A DNA stretch of 13,520 nt, taken from the NCBI GenBank assembly GCA_038231615.1, contig JBBRLA010000168.1, positions 1 through 13,520 of the forward strand, read 5' to 3'. Both the position numbers and the translations under genes were made by a program. This document shows positions 4,890-12,027 of this stretch, in pieces (the stretch's first letter is position 1; the number at the start of each line of letters is the position of its first letter). Under the pieces are notes generated by a model. That model was not told the origin of the DNA. It saw nothing but the letters and a program-made list of their open reading frames with translations, and did not search any database. The DNA is from JBBRLA01 sp038231615. Its GTDB lineage: Bacteria; Myxococcota_A; Polyangia; Palsa-1104; JAEUJZ01.

Positions 4890-6362
4890 CTATCTGCCGC
4901 GGCGAACCAGCCGCCAGACCTTCTTGCAGATCTCGTCATCGGTCGCCGAATGCAGGGCCGCATCGCTGGCCCCGGCGCGGATCAGCGCGGGGGTCTCCTC
5001 CACGCCGGTCACGTCGACCACCATCACCGGGACCTGGCCCGTCCCCGGGGCGCCGCGGACCGACACGGTGCGCGCCGCGCCGCCGGTGGCCGCCACCATC
5101 ACCGTCCGTACCGTCCGCTCGCCGATGGACTTCGGCGGCGCCTGGTCCGGGTCCCAGGTTTGCGAATCGATGCCGTTGACCGCGAGGGCCACGCGCAGGG
5201 CATTCATTCGACCGGCCTCCATGCCCCACAGTACCACATAAGGACGCTGTTCCCCCTTCAGGGTGGGTGCATTCGCGAAGCCCTGCCCGAACTCCGTTCG
5301 CGGCGCCGCGGAGATGAGGCCGCGCTTCGACCCGCTGCCCGCCTCCGCCGCCTTCTGCCCCGCCGACCGCCCCAGCACAGAGGCCGCGTCCGTCCCATCC
5401 ATCGCCCGGGACAGGGCCTCGCGGAACTGCCCCGCCGTGGGGCGTTCATCCGGCCCCTTGGCCATCGCCCAGTGGGCCAGCGCCTCCAGGCCGGGAGGCG
5501 GCTCCTTTTTCAGCCCCCGGGCGCTGACCGCGGGCGGGGCGACATAGATGTGCTGGGCCATCAGCTGCACCACGCTCTCCCCGGTGAAGGGCGGCTCCCC
5601 GGCGAGCATCTCGAAAAGCATCACCCCCACCGAATAGATGTCCGTGGGCGGGCCCAGCTCGCCGCCGCGGCATTGCTCCGGCGACATGTAGATCGGCGTG
5701 CCGTTGACCTCGGCCTCGGCGGTCAGGCGCTGGTTCCCGGGAGACTCGGTCCACAGGGCCAGGCCGAAGTCGAGGACCTTGATGGCGTCAGGGCGGTAGC
5801 CGGCCTCCATCAACAGGATGTTTTCCGGCTTCATGTCGCGGTGCACAATCCCCTCCCGATGCGCCACCTCCAGCACCTCCAACAGCTGGTCGAAGATGCG
5901 GCACAGCCGCTCGGGCGCCATCGTCCGTCCATCCACCAGCAGCGACTCGAAAAGGGGCCTCCCCCGGCAAAGCTCCATGACCATGTAGGGCGCGCCTTCC
6001 TGCTCGCCCAGGTCATGCACGGCGACGATCCCCGGGTGCGAGAGCCGCGCCAGCGCCAGGGCCTCCCTGCGGAACCGCTCCCGGTGCACGCCACCCGGCG
6101 GGGCCCCTTGCGAGAGCAGGAACTTCACCGCCACCTGCGCCTCCAGGCCCAGGTGCCGGGCGCGATACACCCGGCCATAACCGCCCTGCCCGAGCAGCGC
6201 CTCGATCCGATACTTCCCGTCGAGGACCAGGCCCAGCCTCGGGTCCGTCGAGTCGCCACAGCGCAGGCAGATCTCGGAGAAAGGGATGGTGCCGCCGCAG
6301 CTCGGGCAGCGCACCATCGGCGTGTCTTTTTTGTGGGTGGACTTGGAGTTGGGGAAGGTCAT
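4890..6362 (-). CDS. Soluble Hanks-type Ser/Thr kinase with zinc ribbon and receiver-like C-terminus
   Basis: The 490-aa protein begins with a four-cysteine zinc ribbon (C19, C22, C32, C35). The kinase domain is complete: glycine loop GQGGYG (58-63), ATP-binding K80 in VAVKFL, helix-C E100, catalytic loop HRDMKPEN (174-181), DFG (198-200), and SPEQ (227-230) in place of APE. After about 320 comes a 50-residue linker and then an alpha/beta domain (about 371-490). Its end, VPVMVVDVTG...AGASDAALHSATDDEICKKVWRLVRR, resembles the last strands and helices of a response-regulator receiver, but no phospho-acceptor Asp is evident. There is no transmembrane segment, so the kinase is cytoplasmic, unlike PknB-type receptors. 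It follows the cyclase gene by 5 nt and precedes the LysM/FecR gene by 4 nt. The start lacks a strong ribosome binding site, suggesting coupling to the upstream gene. Confidence 0.93.
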   Translation of the reverse strand: MTFPNSKSTHKKDTPMVRCPSCGGTIPFSEICLRCGDSTDPRLGLVLDGKYRIEALLGQGGYGRVYRARHLGLEAQVAVKFLLSQGAPPGGVHRERFRREALALARLSHPGIVAVHDLGEQEGAPYMVMELCRGRPLFESLLVDGRTMAPERLCRIFDQLLEVLEVAHREGIVHRDMKPENILLMEAGYRPDAIKVLDFGLALWTESPGNQRLTAEAEVNGTPIYMSPEQCRGGELGPPTDIYSVGVMLFEMLAGEPPFTGESVVQLMAQHIYVAPPAVSARGLKKEPPPGLEALAHWAMAKGPDERPTAGQFREALSRAMDGTDAASVLGRSAGQKAAEAGSGSKRGLISAAPRTEFGQGFANAPTLKGEQRPYVVLWGMEAGRMNALRVALAVNGIDSQTWDPDQAPPKSIGERTVRTVMVAATGGAARTVSVRGAPGTGQVPVMVVDVTGVEETPALIRAGASDAALHSATDDEICKKVWRLVRRGR

Positions 6363-6367
6363 GGGGG

Positions 6368-8224
6368 TTATCCGAGTTCGAAGATTTCCACCGGCTTCTG
6401 CTTGCCGCGGAGCGGGTGTTCACCCAGGGAGATGAGCAGGAACGCGTCGCCCACCAGCGCAGCCACCGCGGCGGTACACAGGGTCTGTCCGGGGCGGGCC
6501 ATCCCCTCGACCCGGGAGGCCACGTTTACCACGTCGCCGATGGCGGTGTACTCCATGCGGCTCTCGCTGCCCAGGTTGCCGACCAGCGCCACGCCGCTGT
6601 TGACGCCGACCCCCAAGCGGATGTCGGCGCCGTACTTCTGCTTCCAGGCCGGCGCGCTGAATTCGACGAAACGGTGGATGTCCTCTGCGGCGGCCAGGGC
6701 GCGGGCGGCGTGGTCGGGCTGATCGGCGGGCGCCCCGAAGATCACCATGATGCAGTCGCCGATGAACTTGTCCACCGTGCCCCCGTGGCGGAAGATCACC
6801 TCGGTCAGCACGGTGAACAGCTCGTTCAGGAAGGCCACCACCCGCTCCGGCGGCGAACCTTCGGCGAAGGTGGTGAAGGACACAACGTCGGCGAAGAGCA
6901 CCGAGACCGTGCGCCGCTCGCCCCCCAGCGCCAGCGCCCGCTTTCCTTCGGCGATGGATCGGGCCACCTCTGCCGGCAGGTAGCGGGACAGGTCGGCTTC
7001 CACTGCGGCGCGGCGGGCGATCTCCCCCTCGCCTTGCTGAAGGCTCTGCGCCATCTGCGTCATGGATTCGCCCAGTTCTTCCAGTTCGTCGCCGGTGTGC
7101 ACGGTGGAGCGTGCGGCAAACTCTCGCCGCGAGAAGGCCCGGGTCAGTTCGACCAGCGAGCGGATCGGCCGGGTGGTCCGCGCGGCGATGAACGCCCCCA
7201 AAAAGATCGCCAGCCCAAAAAGCCCCGCCGCCGTGCCCAAAAGGATCAGCCGCGTCCGCGCGACCCCGGCGAAGACCTCCCGGGAGGCGCGCCGCACCAC
7301 CACCGCCCAGCCTCGTGTTTGCAGGGAGCGGACCGAGCCGACCATCTCCTCGCCGTCGCCCGCGCGGAAGGCGCTGACCATCGCGAAGGGCCGGGTGAAA
7401 AGCCCATGCTTGCCATATTTCCCCAGAAAGACGTCCCGCCCCAGGAGCGACTGTCCCACAGAAAGCGCCCCGCCGCCGCCCCCGGCCAGCACCCGCGCCT
7501 GTCCATCCAGGAGCAAGAGCCCATCCGAGCGGCCATAGAAGCGGTCGCGGGAAATCTCCTGTAGGCGCCGGTCCAGGAACGCGCCGTCCAGCGTCCCCAG
7601 CACCAGCGCCCGCCGCTGCCCCTCGCGGAGGATCGGCTCCAGGTAGCGAATCGCGAAGCGCGAAGCGCCGGGGTGATCCATGGCCGGGGCCATGTCGTGG
7701 ACCGGCGCCAGCCAGCGGCCTTCCATGCCCGTTGACGTGCCCAATGAAGTGATTGTCGACGTGCCCAATGACGTGATTGTCGACGTGCCCAATGACGCAG
7801 GCAGGAGCGCATCCGGCAGCGCATCCGGCGGCGCGGGCGCGTCGTCGTCGTCCTGCTTGCGTCCGATGGCATCCAGCAGTTTGCCGTCCGGCGTATACAC
7901 CGCGACCTGCCGCAGCGCCTCCGCTCGGGCCATCATCTCCCGCGCCAGGGCCAGACGGGCGTCGCCATTCTCGATGCTCGGTTCGGTGAGCAGCCGGCCG
8001 GCCCGATGGGTGGCCTCCGCCGCCTCGCCCAGCACCCGATCGATGACCTCGCTGGCATGATCGGTGATCGAGATCTCCAGTTCCTGTTCCGCGTTGATGC
8101 TGCGCCGCCGCTGCAACTCCAGGGTGACCCCGGCGAAGAGCAAAAGGGGCAGGGCGCCCGCGCCCAAAAGCGTCAGCGTCCAGCGCGTGCGAAGGCTCGC
8201 GCGGCGCATGGTTGCGTGTCCCAT
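6368..8224 (-). CDS. Membrane class III adenylate cyclase with periplasmic sensor and HAMP
   Basis: The 618-aa protein has a transmembrane helix at about 15-36, a periplasmic sensor region (about 37-324, Cache-like but not assigned), a second helix (325-348), a HAMP linker (about 349-398), and a class III cyclase domain (about 437-618). The metal-binding aspartates are D446 (LFADV) and D490 (KFIGD). K486 and D564 (AIGD) occupy the base-selecting positions as Lys/Asp, which favours ATP over GTP; N567 and R571 are the transition-state pair. It should therefore make cAMP in response to an extracytoplasmic cue. Residues 126-166 form a repeat-rich linker (DDDD, PDALPDAL, SLGTSTIT) inside the sensor. 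The start is placed 7 nt after the upstream stop; ATG 8209 is possible, and ATG 8332 would overlap the preceding gene by about 100 bp. It is second in the operon. Confidence 0.93.
   Translation of the reverse strand: MGHATMRRASLRTRWTLTLLGAGALPLLLFAGVTLELQRRRSINAEQELEISITDHASEVIDRVLGEAAEATHRAGRLLTEPSIENGDARLALAREMMARAEALRQVAVYTPDGKLLDAIGRKQDDDDAPAPPDALPDALLPASLGTSTITSLGTSTITSLGTSTGMEGRWLAPVHDMAPAMDHPGASRFAIRYLEPILREGQRRALVLGTLDGAFLDRRLQEISRDRFYGRSDGLLLLDGQARVLAGGGGGALSVGQSLLGRDVFLGKYGKHGLFTRPFAMVSAFRAGDGEEMVGSVRSLQTRGWAVVVRRASREVFAGVARTRLILLGTAAGLFGLAIFLGAFIAARTTRPIRSLVELTRAFSRREFAARSTVHTGDELEELGESMTQMAQSLQQGEGEIARRAAVEADLSRYLPAEVARSIAEGKRALALGGERRTVSVLFADVVSFTTFAEGSPPERVVAFLNELFTVLTEVIFRHGGTVDKFIGDCIMVIFGAPADQPDHAARALAAAEDIHRFVEFSAPAWKQKYGADIRLGVGVNSGVALVGNLGSESRMEYTAIGDVVNVASRVEGMARPGQTLCTAAVAALVGDAFLLISLGEHPLRGKQKPVEIFELG
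7731..7852. repeat. Cluster of in-frame tandem repeats in the cyclase sensor
   Basis: A 24-bp unit starts at 7734, 7758 and 7782 (the last partial), with about two substitutions, encoding SLGTSTIT. Beside it, a 12-bp unit (agcgcatccggc) is duplicated exactly at 7806 and 7818, encoding PDAL twice. A (GTC)4 run at 7841-7852 encodes four aspartates. All periods are multiples of three, so copy changes preserve the frame. Confidence 0.95.
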
Positions 8225-8231
8225 GGAGCGG

Positions 8232-8849
8232 CTAGCGCCGGGTCCGGATGTGGACCTCGGCGACGGCGGGCGCGTCCCCGGAGACGGCGCCCTTTTCGCG
8301 CTTGCGGCCTTCGAGGCGCTGGCCGGTGACACCGCCCACCACCGGGCGGGTCTCCCGGGCCGCGGGGGTGGGGTCGGGGATGCTGGAGCAGACCTCGACT
8401 TCTTGCGCGGTGCGCGGCATGCGGCGCTTCGCCGGGGTCAGGGCGGGGGCGGTGCGCAAGTCCCCCTTGCCGACCTTCTCCGTCAGGCTGAGCCAGGTCC
8501 GCGCCTCGTTGCGCCAGCCCTTGCCCGCGCTGAGCGCCGGGGCCAGCGAGATCTTCTCGACCTTGTGCTGGATGTGCCGCGGCAAGAGCCGCTGCGCCCG
8601 GTAAAGCAGCCGGTCCTCGTAGGCCGAGAGCCGCTTGCTCAGTTGCTGGTGCAGCGCCGGGGGGATGCGGATGCAGATGCAGAAGATGTCCCCGGCAACG
8701 GGATCGTTGCGCAGGTGCACCAGGCTGGCCTTGCCGCTGCTGACGATGGCCACCTCGCGGGTAGCGCCCTCCTGGGCGAAGTGCTCGGCGAGCGTCGCCA
8801 GGAGGGGCTCCAGACCGTCGGGAAAGATTCCCTCTGCCATGGTCTCCAT
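8232..8849 (-). CDS. Unknown 205-aa protein, first gene of the signalling operon
   Basis: I do not recognise this protein. The N-terminal 75 or so residues look like a compact alpha/beta fold (helix LEPLLATLAEHFAQEG, strands REVAIVSSGKASLVHLR and DIFCICIRIPPALHQQL). A basic helical stretch rich in Arg and Leu follows (about 78-105, YEDRLLYRAQRLLPRHIQHKVEKI). The last 80 residues are Pro/Arg/Ala-rich and probably disordered. No signal peptide or membrane helix is seen, so it should be cytoplasmic. Its stop lies 7 nt before the cyclase start, so it is likely cotranslated with that gene and might regulate it; that is inference from position only. The start could be this ATG or the one three codons later (8840), which has GGAG just upstream. 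No clear sigma-70 promoter was found in the 83-bp gap before it. Confidence 0.75.
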   Translation of the reverse strand: METMAEGIFPDGLEPLLATLAEHFAQEGATREVAIVSSGKASLVHLRNDPVAGDIFCICIRIPPALHQQLSKRLSAYEDRLLYRAQRLLPRHIQHKVEKISLAPALSAGKGWRNEARTWLSLTEKVGKGDLRTAPALTPAKRRMPRTAQEVEVCSSIPDPTPAARETRPVVGGVTGQRLEGRKREKGAVSGDAPAVAEVHIRTRR

Positions 8850-8878
8850 GATCGGTCAGGCGAAAGGGGGGTGCAAGC

Positions 8879-8911
8879 AAGGCCGGCTTTCGGCTGTCCT
8901 TTCCCGGCCTT
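8879..8911 (-). terminator. Possible terminator hairpin after the CocE-like gene
   Basis: AAGGCCGG and CCGGCCTT (8879-8886 and 8904-8911) form a perfect 8-bp stem with a 17-nt loop, 21 nt past the CocE-like stop. The minus-strand sequence that follows, TGCTTGC, has no real T-tract, so termination efficiency is doubtful. It marks a plausible boundary between the hydrolase gene and the signalling operon. Confidence 0.35.
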
Positions 8912-8932
8912 GGAGGCCCTGGCCCGGGCAAG

Positions 8933-11197
8933 TCAGTTTGCCGGGGTGTTGTGCAGCGCCTCATAGGGGCGGCAGGGCTGCCCGCGGAGGGAGGGGCAGG
9001 CGGGCAGGGGCAGCGCGTTGCCCTTTTTGTCCCTGGGCCTCAGGTCCTTGATGACGGGCAGCAGCACGCTCGATGGGAAGGCCATCGAATGGGCGATGCG
9101 GTGGGTGGCCGGGCCGGGAAAGGTCTTCAGCAAGAAGCGCCAGATGGCCCGGGTGCCGCCGGGGGTGTCCACCGCGACGCGGATGCGCGACCCGGCGCGG
9201 AAGGCGTGCCCGAAGGCGGCGATCCCCACCCGCACCGGCGACCATGTGCCCGAGGGCAGCACCGCCGCGTCCGGCCCCAGGTAGGTGTGTTCCGGCCACA
9301 GGTTTGTCGCTTCTGCCGCCAGCTTGCGTTCGCTGGCCCGCAGCCAGCCGCTTTGCACGTACATCTCCTGCCCGTCGGGGCGCACCTCGGTGATCGTCGC
9401 CTGTAAATCGGCGTCGTCGACGCTGGACTGCAAAAAGAGGTCCACGCTGGCGTTGCCTAGCATCACTATGTCGTCGGTCAGCGCCGCACTGATGAAGGCC
9501 ACCGCGGCGCCGTCCTGCAGCTTCGGGTAGTCATACTTGGGCAAAAGGTCCCACACGTTGCCGCCCTGCGCCAGGTACAGGCGGTCGCCCGCCGCGGGGT
9601 CCAGCTTGAACGACGAGGCCAGCTCCCCCGCCGGGGGCAGTTCCTGCAGGAGCGTGCCGTCGGGCTGGAAGTACAGACGCAGGGGTGCGGTATCGGGCGG
9701 CCATTTGGCGAAGGAATGCTCGAAGGTCTGCTCCGGGGCCCCGGCGGTCGGCCCGCCCCCCGATTCGAAGCGCACCCGCAGCGGCAGCTCCGCCTCGTAG
9801 GCCGCCCGCGCCTCCTCGTAGCTCTTGGCGCTGGCGAAGCGATCCGGCGGGAAGGACAGGGAGGTGCCGAAGACCTGCTGGAAGAGCAGCGGCGCGGCGG
9901 TGCGCACCTTGGGGTCCAGCGAGGGGACCCTGTGCGCCACGTAGAGATCGAGGAAGTTCTTCCACTCGATCATCACCTCGGAAGCAAAGGCGTCCACGTG
10001 CACGCCGTTGTAGACCGTGAAGCGGGCCAGCCGGCTCCCGGAAAAACGGTCCAGGAGGCCGGTGAAGTAGGGGCCGGTCTGCTCATCCTGCCAGGCGCTG
10101 GCCAGGAACACCGGCACCTGGATCTTGCCGACGAAGGTCACCGGGTTGATCGGATCCCCCAGATCAGCGCGATAGTAGGGGTTGGCCTTGACCTCGGCAA
10201 CGATGTCCACCTTCTGCATGTGCAGAAGCTGGTTCTCGCGGCACACCGTGTCGCCGGTGCCGACCTGGGCCATCTCCCAGCCCTGGGCGTAGGGGCCGGC
10301 CTTGTTCTGCACCTCTTGCGCCCAGGCCACGGCGAAGCCGGTGTTGAGCAGGCCGCCGGGCTCCAGGGTGTAGAAGGGGTTGCCGATGACCGACATGGGG
10401 GTGATCGCCGCCAAGCTGGGCGGCTGGGTCTGGGCGACGAAAAGCTGGCTGAAACCGGGGTACGAGATGCCGGTCATGCCGACCTTGTGGTCCAGCACCC
10501 AGCTCTGGGCGGCAACGGTCTCGATCATGTCGTAGCCGTCGAGAAGTTGCAGGGTGTCGAAGAAGTCGTAGGCGCCGCCGGAGCAGCCGGTGCCGCGGAC
10601 GTTGACGCCGACGGTGGCATAGCCCAGCAGGCTGGCGATGAGGGCGCTCGGGTCGTTGGGCGCGTCACACAGGGTGGGAAAGATGGGGCAGAGCCCCTCG
10701 ACGCCCTTCATCGGCATGCCGGGCTGCGACGGGTTGTAGCCGGAGTAGTTGACCACGGTGGGATAGGGGCCCTGATCGGGGGGGCCGGGCAGGGTGATGA
10801 AGACCGAGAGCTGGCTGCCGTCGCGGGTGCGGATGTAGCCGAAGCCGGCGGCAAGCTGCTGGTCCTGGTAAAACGACGGGGGCGGCAGGCTGCCGGCGGC
10901 CGACATCACCGTCAGGGGATCGGTAGAGGCCGGGGGCACGTCGTCAGTGCGGATGACGTAGCCCGGCCCCGGCACAAGGTGGCGGAAGATGAGGCTGCCC
11001 AGCGAGTCCACCTTGGCCGATTGGAGCATCGTGCCGCCGCCGTCGAAGACGGTCAGCGTGCTCCCGGGAAGGGCGTGGGTCACCTGGAGTTGCCCGATGA
11101 TCTCGCGAACCGAGAACGGCGCGGGAGACGACGAATCACAGGCGAGAAGAAGCGTGACGACGCCAAGGAAGAACAAAAGCGGAGGGCGATGGCTCAT
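8933..11197 (-). CDS. CocE/NonD-type (S15-like) serine hydrolase, predicted lipoprotein
   Basis: The 754-aa protein begins with a lipoprotein signal (FFLGVVTLLLAC, lipidated C20). Asp follows at +2, which in enteric bacteria favours inner-membrane retention. Residues about 30-90 form a small beta domain. The alpha/beta-hydrolase core contains YPTVVNYSGYNP, RGTGCSGGAYDFFD (201-214), the nucleophile S245 in GISYPG, a probable acid D371 in SAWQDEQT, and H400 in YNGVHVDAF. This Ser-Asp-His order matches the cocaine esterase/X-prolyl dipeptidyl peptidase superfamily. The C-terminal third (about 510-735) looks like the jelly-roll domain of the same family. Substrate cannot be inferred: peptidase, esterase and acylase activities all occur in relatives. 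Five or more cysteines in the mature part suggest disulphides and an extracytoplasmic location. No strong ribosome binding site precedes the start. Confidence 0.9.
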   Translation of the reverse strand: MSHRPPLLFFLGVVTLLLACDSSSPAPFSVREIIGQLQVTHALPGSTLTVFDGGGTMLQSAKVDSLGSLIFRHLVPGPGYVIRTDDVPPASTDPLTVMSAAGSLPPPSFYQDQQLAAGFGYIRTRDGSQLSVFITLPGPPDQGPYPTVVNYSGYNPSQPGMPMKGVEGLCPIFPTLCDAPNDPSALIASLLGYATVGVNVRGTGCSGGAYDFFDTLQLLDGYDMIETVAAQSWVLDHKVGMTGISYPGFSQLFVAQTQPPSLAAITPMSVIGNPFYTLEPGGLLNTGFAVAWAQEVQNKAGPYAQGWEMAQVGTGDTVCRENQLLHMQKVDIVAEVKANPYYRADLGDPINPVTFVGKIQVPVFLASAWQDEQTGPYFTGLLDRFSGSRLARFTVYNGVHVDAFASEVMIEWKNFLDLYVAHRVPSLDPKVRTAAPLLFQQVFGTSLSFPPDRFASAKSYEEARAAYEAELPLRVRFESGGGPTAGAPEQTFEHSFAKWPPDTAPLRLYFQPDGTLLQELPPAGELASSFKLDPAAGDRLYLAQGGNVWDLLPKYDYPKLQDGAAVAFISAALTDDIVMLGNASVDLFLQSSVDDADLQATITEVRPDGQEMYVQSGWLRASERKLAAEATNLWPEHTYLGPDAAVLPSGTWSPVRVGIAAFGHAFRAGSRIRVAVDTPGGTRAIWRFLLKTFPGPATHRIAHSMAFPSSVLLPVIKDLRPRDKKGNALPLPACPSLRGQPCRPYEALHNTPAN

Positions 11198-11293
11198 GGG
11201 CGGAATGTATCACCAGAAGCGGCGCCAAAAGCGACGGAAGTAGCGGTAGATGTAGCCCGGGCCGCCGGTCTTCGCGCCAGTCCGCCGGTGGGC

Positions 11294-11830
11294 CTACTGC
11301 GCCGGCCTGGTGCTGAGGCCGGGGTACAGGTTGTGCCCGGCCCACTCCAGGGCCCGGGGGTAGTTCATCAGCGCCGTGGCATCCTCGGGATGGTTGTGGC
11401 ACCAGGCCAGGAAGGCTTCCATCGCCGCGCCGTGGTGACTCACGAGGTCGGGGACCACCAGCCAGTCCGGGTGGTGGGCGGCAAAGGCGTCCAGGTGCCG
11501 TTCGGGGTTGGCGATGGCCCAGGTGACCAGCTCGTGGGTCTGGTCGGGGTGACGGCCATCCCAGCGAAAGACCTTGGCCGCCCCCTGCGGGTCGCTGCGC
11601 ACCCAGTCGCCTAGGTCCTTGGACCCCTGCGCATACTGCGGCGCCCACTTCTCGATCCCGGCCTGATCCGCTGAGGGTGGCACCGGGGTCGTCGTCGTCG
11701 TCGTCGTTTCTGGCGCCGCCTTGGGACAGGCGCCAAGAAGCAGCGTCGAACATGAAAGTGCCAGCGATAGTGAAAAGGACAGCGGCAAGGACAGTGATAG
11801 CGAAAGCCTGCGCGTCGTGAGGTCTTTCAT
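11294..11830 (-). CDS. Small lipoprotein with W-x4-P repeats and Ser-Leu signal peptide
   Basis: The start is taken at 11830, which has GGAG 8 nt upstream; an earlier ATG (11896) would add 22 polar residues ahead of the signal peptide. The 178-aa product has a signal peptide that alternates Ser and Leu (LSLSLSLPLSFSLSLALS) before the lipobox LLGAC with C35. A seven-threonine run (42-48) follows, encoded by an ACG microsatellite, then a Pro-rich tether. The folded part (about 60-170) contains three similar helices marked by WVRSDP (76), WAIANP (104) and WCHNHP (143), with HPD or HPE nearby, suggesting a small helical repeat. I do not recognise a named family. It lies 96 bp upstream of the CocE-like gene on the same strand and may be cotranscribed. 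A periplasmic or surface location is likely; function unknown. Confidence 0.8.
   Translation of the reverse strand: MKDLTTRRLSLSLSLPLSFSLSLALSCSTLLLGACPKAAPETTTTTTTPVPPSADQAGIEKWAPQYAQGSKDLGDWVRSDPQGAAKVFRWDGRHPDQTHELVTWAIANPERHLDAFAAHHPDWLVVPDLVSHHGAAMEAFLAWCHNHPEDATALMNYPRALEWAGHNLYPGLSTRPAQ
11688..11708. repeat. GTC/ACG trinucleotide run encoding polythreonine
   Basis: Six GTC units followed by GTT (plus strand) give ACC and six ACG/AAC-phase codons on the minus strand, read as seven consecutive threonines just after the lipidated cysteine. It is a candidate slippage site, but changes in copy number would keep the frame. Confidence 0.9.
11755..11808. repeat. Degenerate hexanucleotide repeat in a signal peptide
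   Basis: About nine imperfect 6-bp units of the type acagtg/atagcg/aaaagg run through this purine-rich stretch. On the minus strand they encode the alternating Ser-Leu hydrophobic core of the lipoprotein signal peptide. Confidence 0.7.
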
Positions 11831-11870
11831 GGGCGGGTCTCCGTCATGGTCGGCCCCTATCCTATCCTTT

Positions 11871-11888
11871 CGCGCGGAAGCTTGCGCG
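11871..11888. promoter_or_regulatory. Dyad in the divergent promoter region, possible operator
   Basis: CGCGC (11871-11875) and GCGCG (11884-11888) flank GGAAGCTT. The dyad lies between the lipoprotein start and the plus-strand promoter, about 15 bp upstream of the -35 hexamer. It could be an operator for either gene. GC-rich dyads of this length arise often by chance in such DNA. Confidence 0.25.
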
Positions 11889-11903
11889 GCTGTCACGTAG
11901 TTC

Positions 11904-11932
11904 TTGGCCTGCCGGCCTCGGTCGGATATAAT
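11904..11932 (+). promoter_or_regulatory. Sigma-70-type promoter for the LIC_10091-like gene
   Basis: TTGGCC (11904-11909, 4 of 6 consensus bases) and a perfect TATAAT (11927-11932) are separated by 17 bp, the optimal spacing. Transcription should begin near 11939, leaving about 89 nt of leader before the ATG at 12028. The leader contains the small hairpin GGTG-CTCG-CACC around 11980-11993. This is the clearest promoter in the window. Confidence 0.65.
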
Positions 11933-12027
11933 GAGGCTTCAACGCCCGTGGCCAGAGGGATCGAGGTACCCCCAAGATCCAGGTGCTCGCACCCCTCCCC
12001 GCACCGGGCAGACGCGCCGGAGCATGC

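Noticed and set aside
4886..4963. Upstream start (4963) for the LysM/FecR protein
   Set aside because: It would overlap the kinase gene by more than 70 bp and put a charged stretch ahead of a normal signal peptide.
4737..6722. Long plus-strand open frame (661 codons) antisense to the kinase
   Set aside because: Same composition artefact. The kinase motifs on the minus strand are unambiguous.
6416..7564. Plus-strand open frame of 382 codons antisense to the cyclase
   Set aside because: No motif. The cyclase catalytic residues lie on the other strand.
8225..8332. Upstream start (8332) for the adenylate cyclase
   Set aside because: It would overlap the preceding gene by about 100 bp and add low-complexity residues before the first transmembrane helix.
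8850..8932. Sigma-54 promoter (TTGCTTGCA) before the signalling operon
   Set aside because: The spacing from the nearest GG to the GC is 8 bp, not the required 10.
9716..11614. Long plus-strand open frame (632 codons) antisense to the CocE-like gene
   Set aside because: It spans the end of one real gene and part of another, lacks a start signal, and reads as Gly/Val/Asp/His-rich noise.
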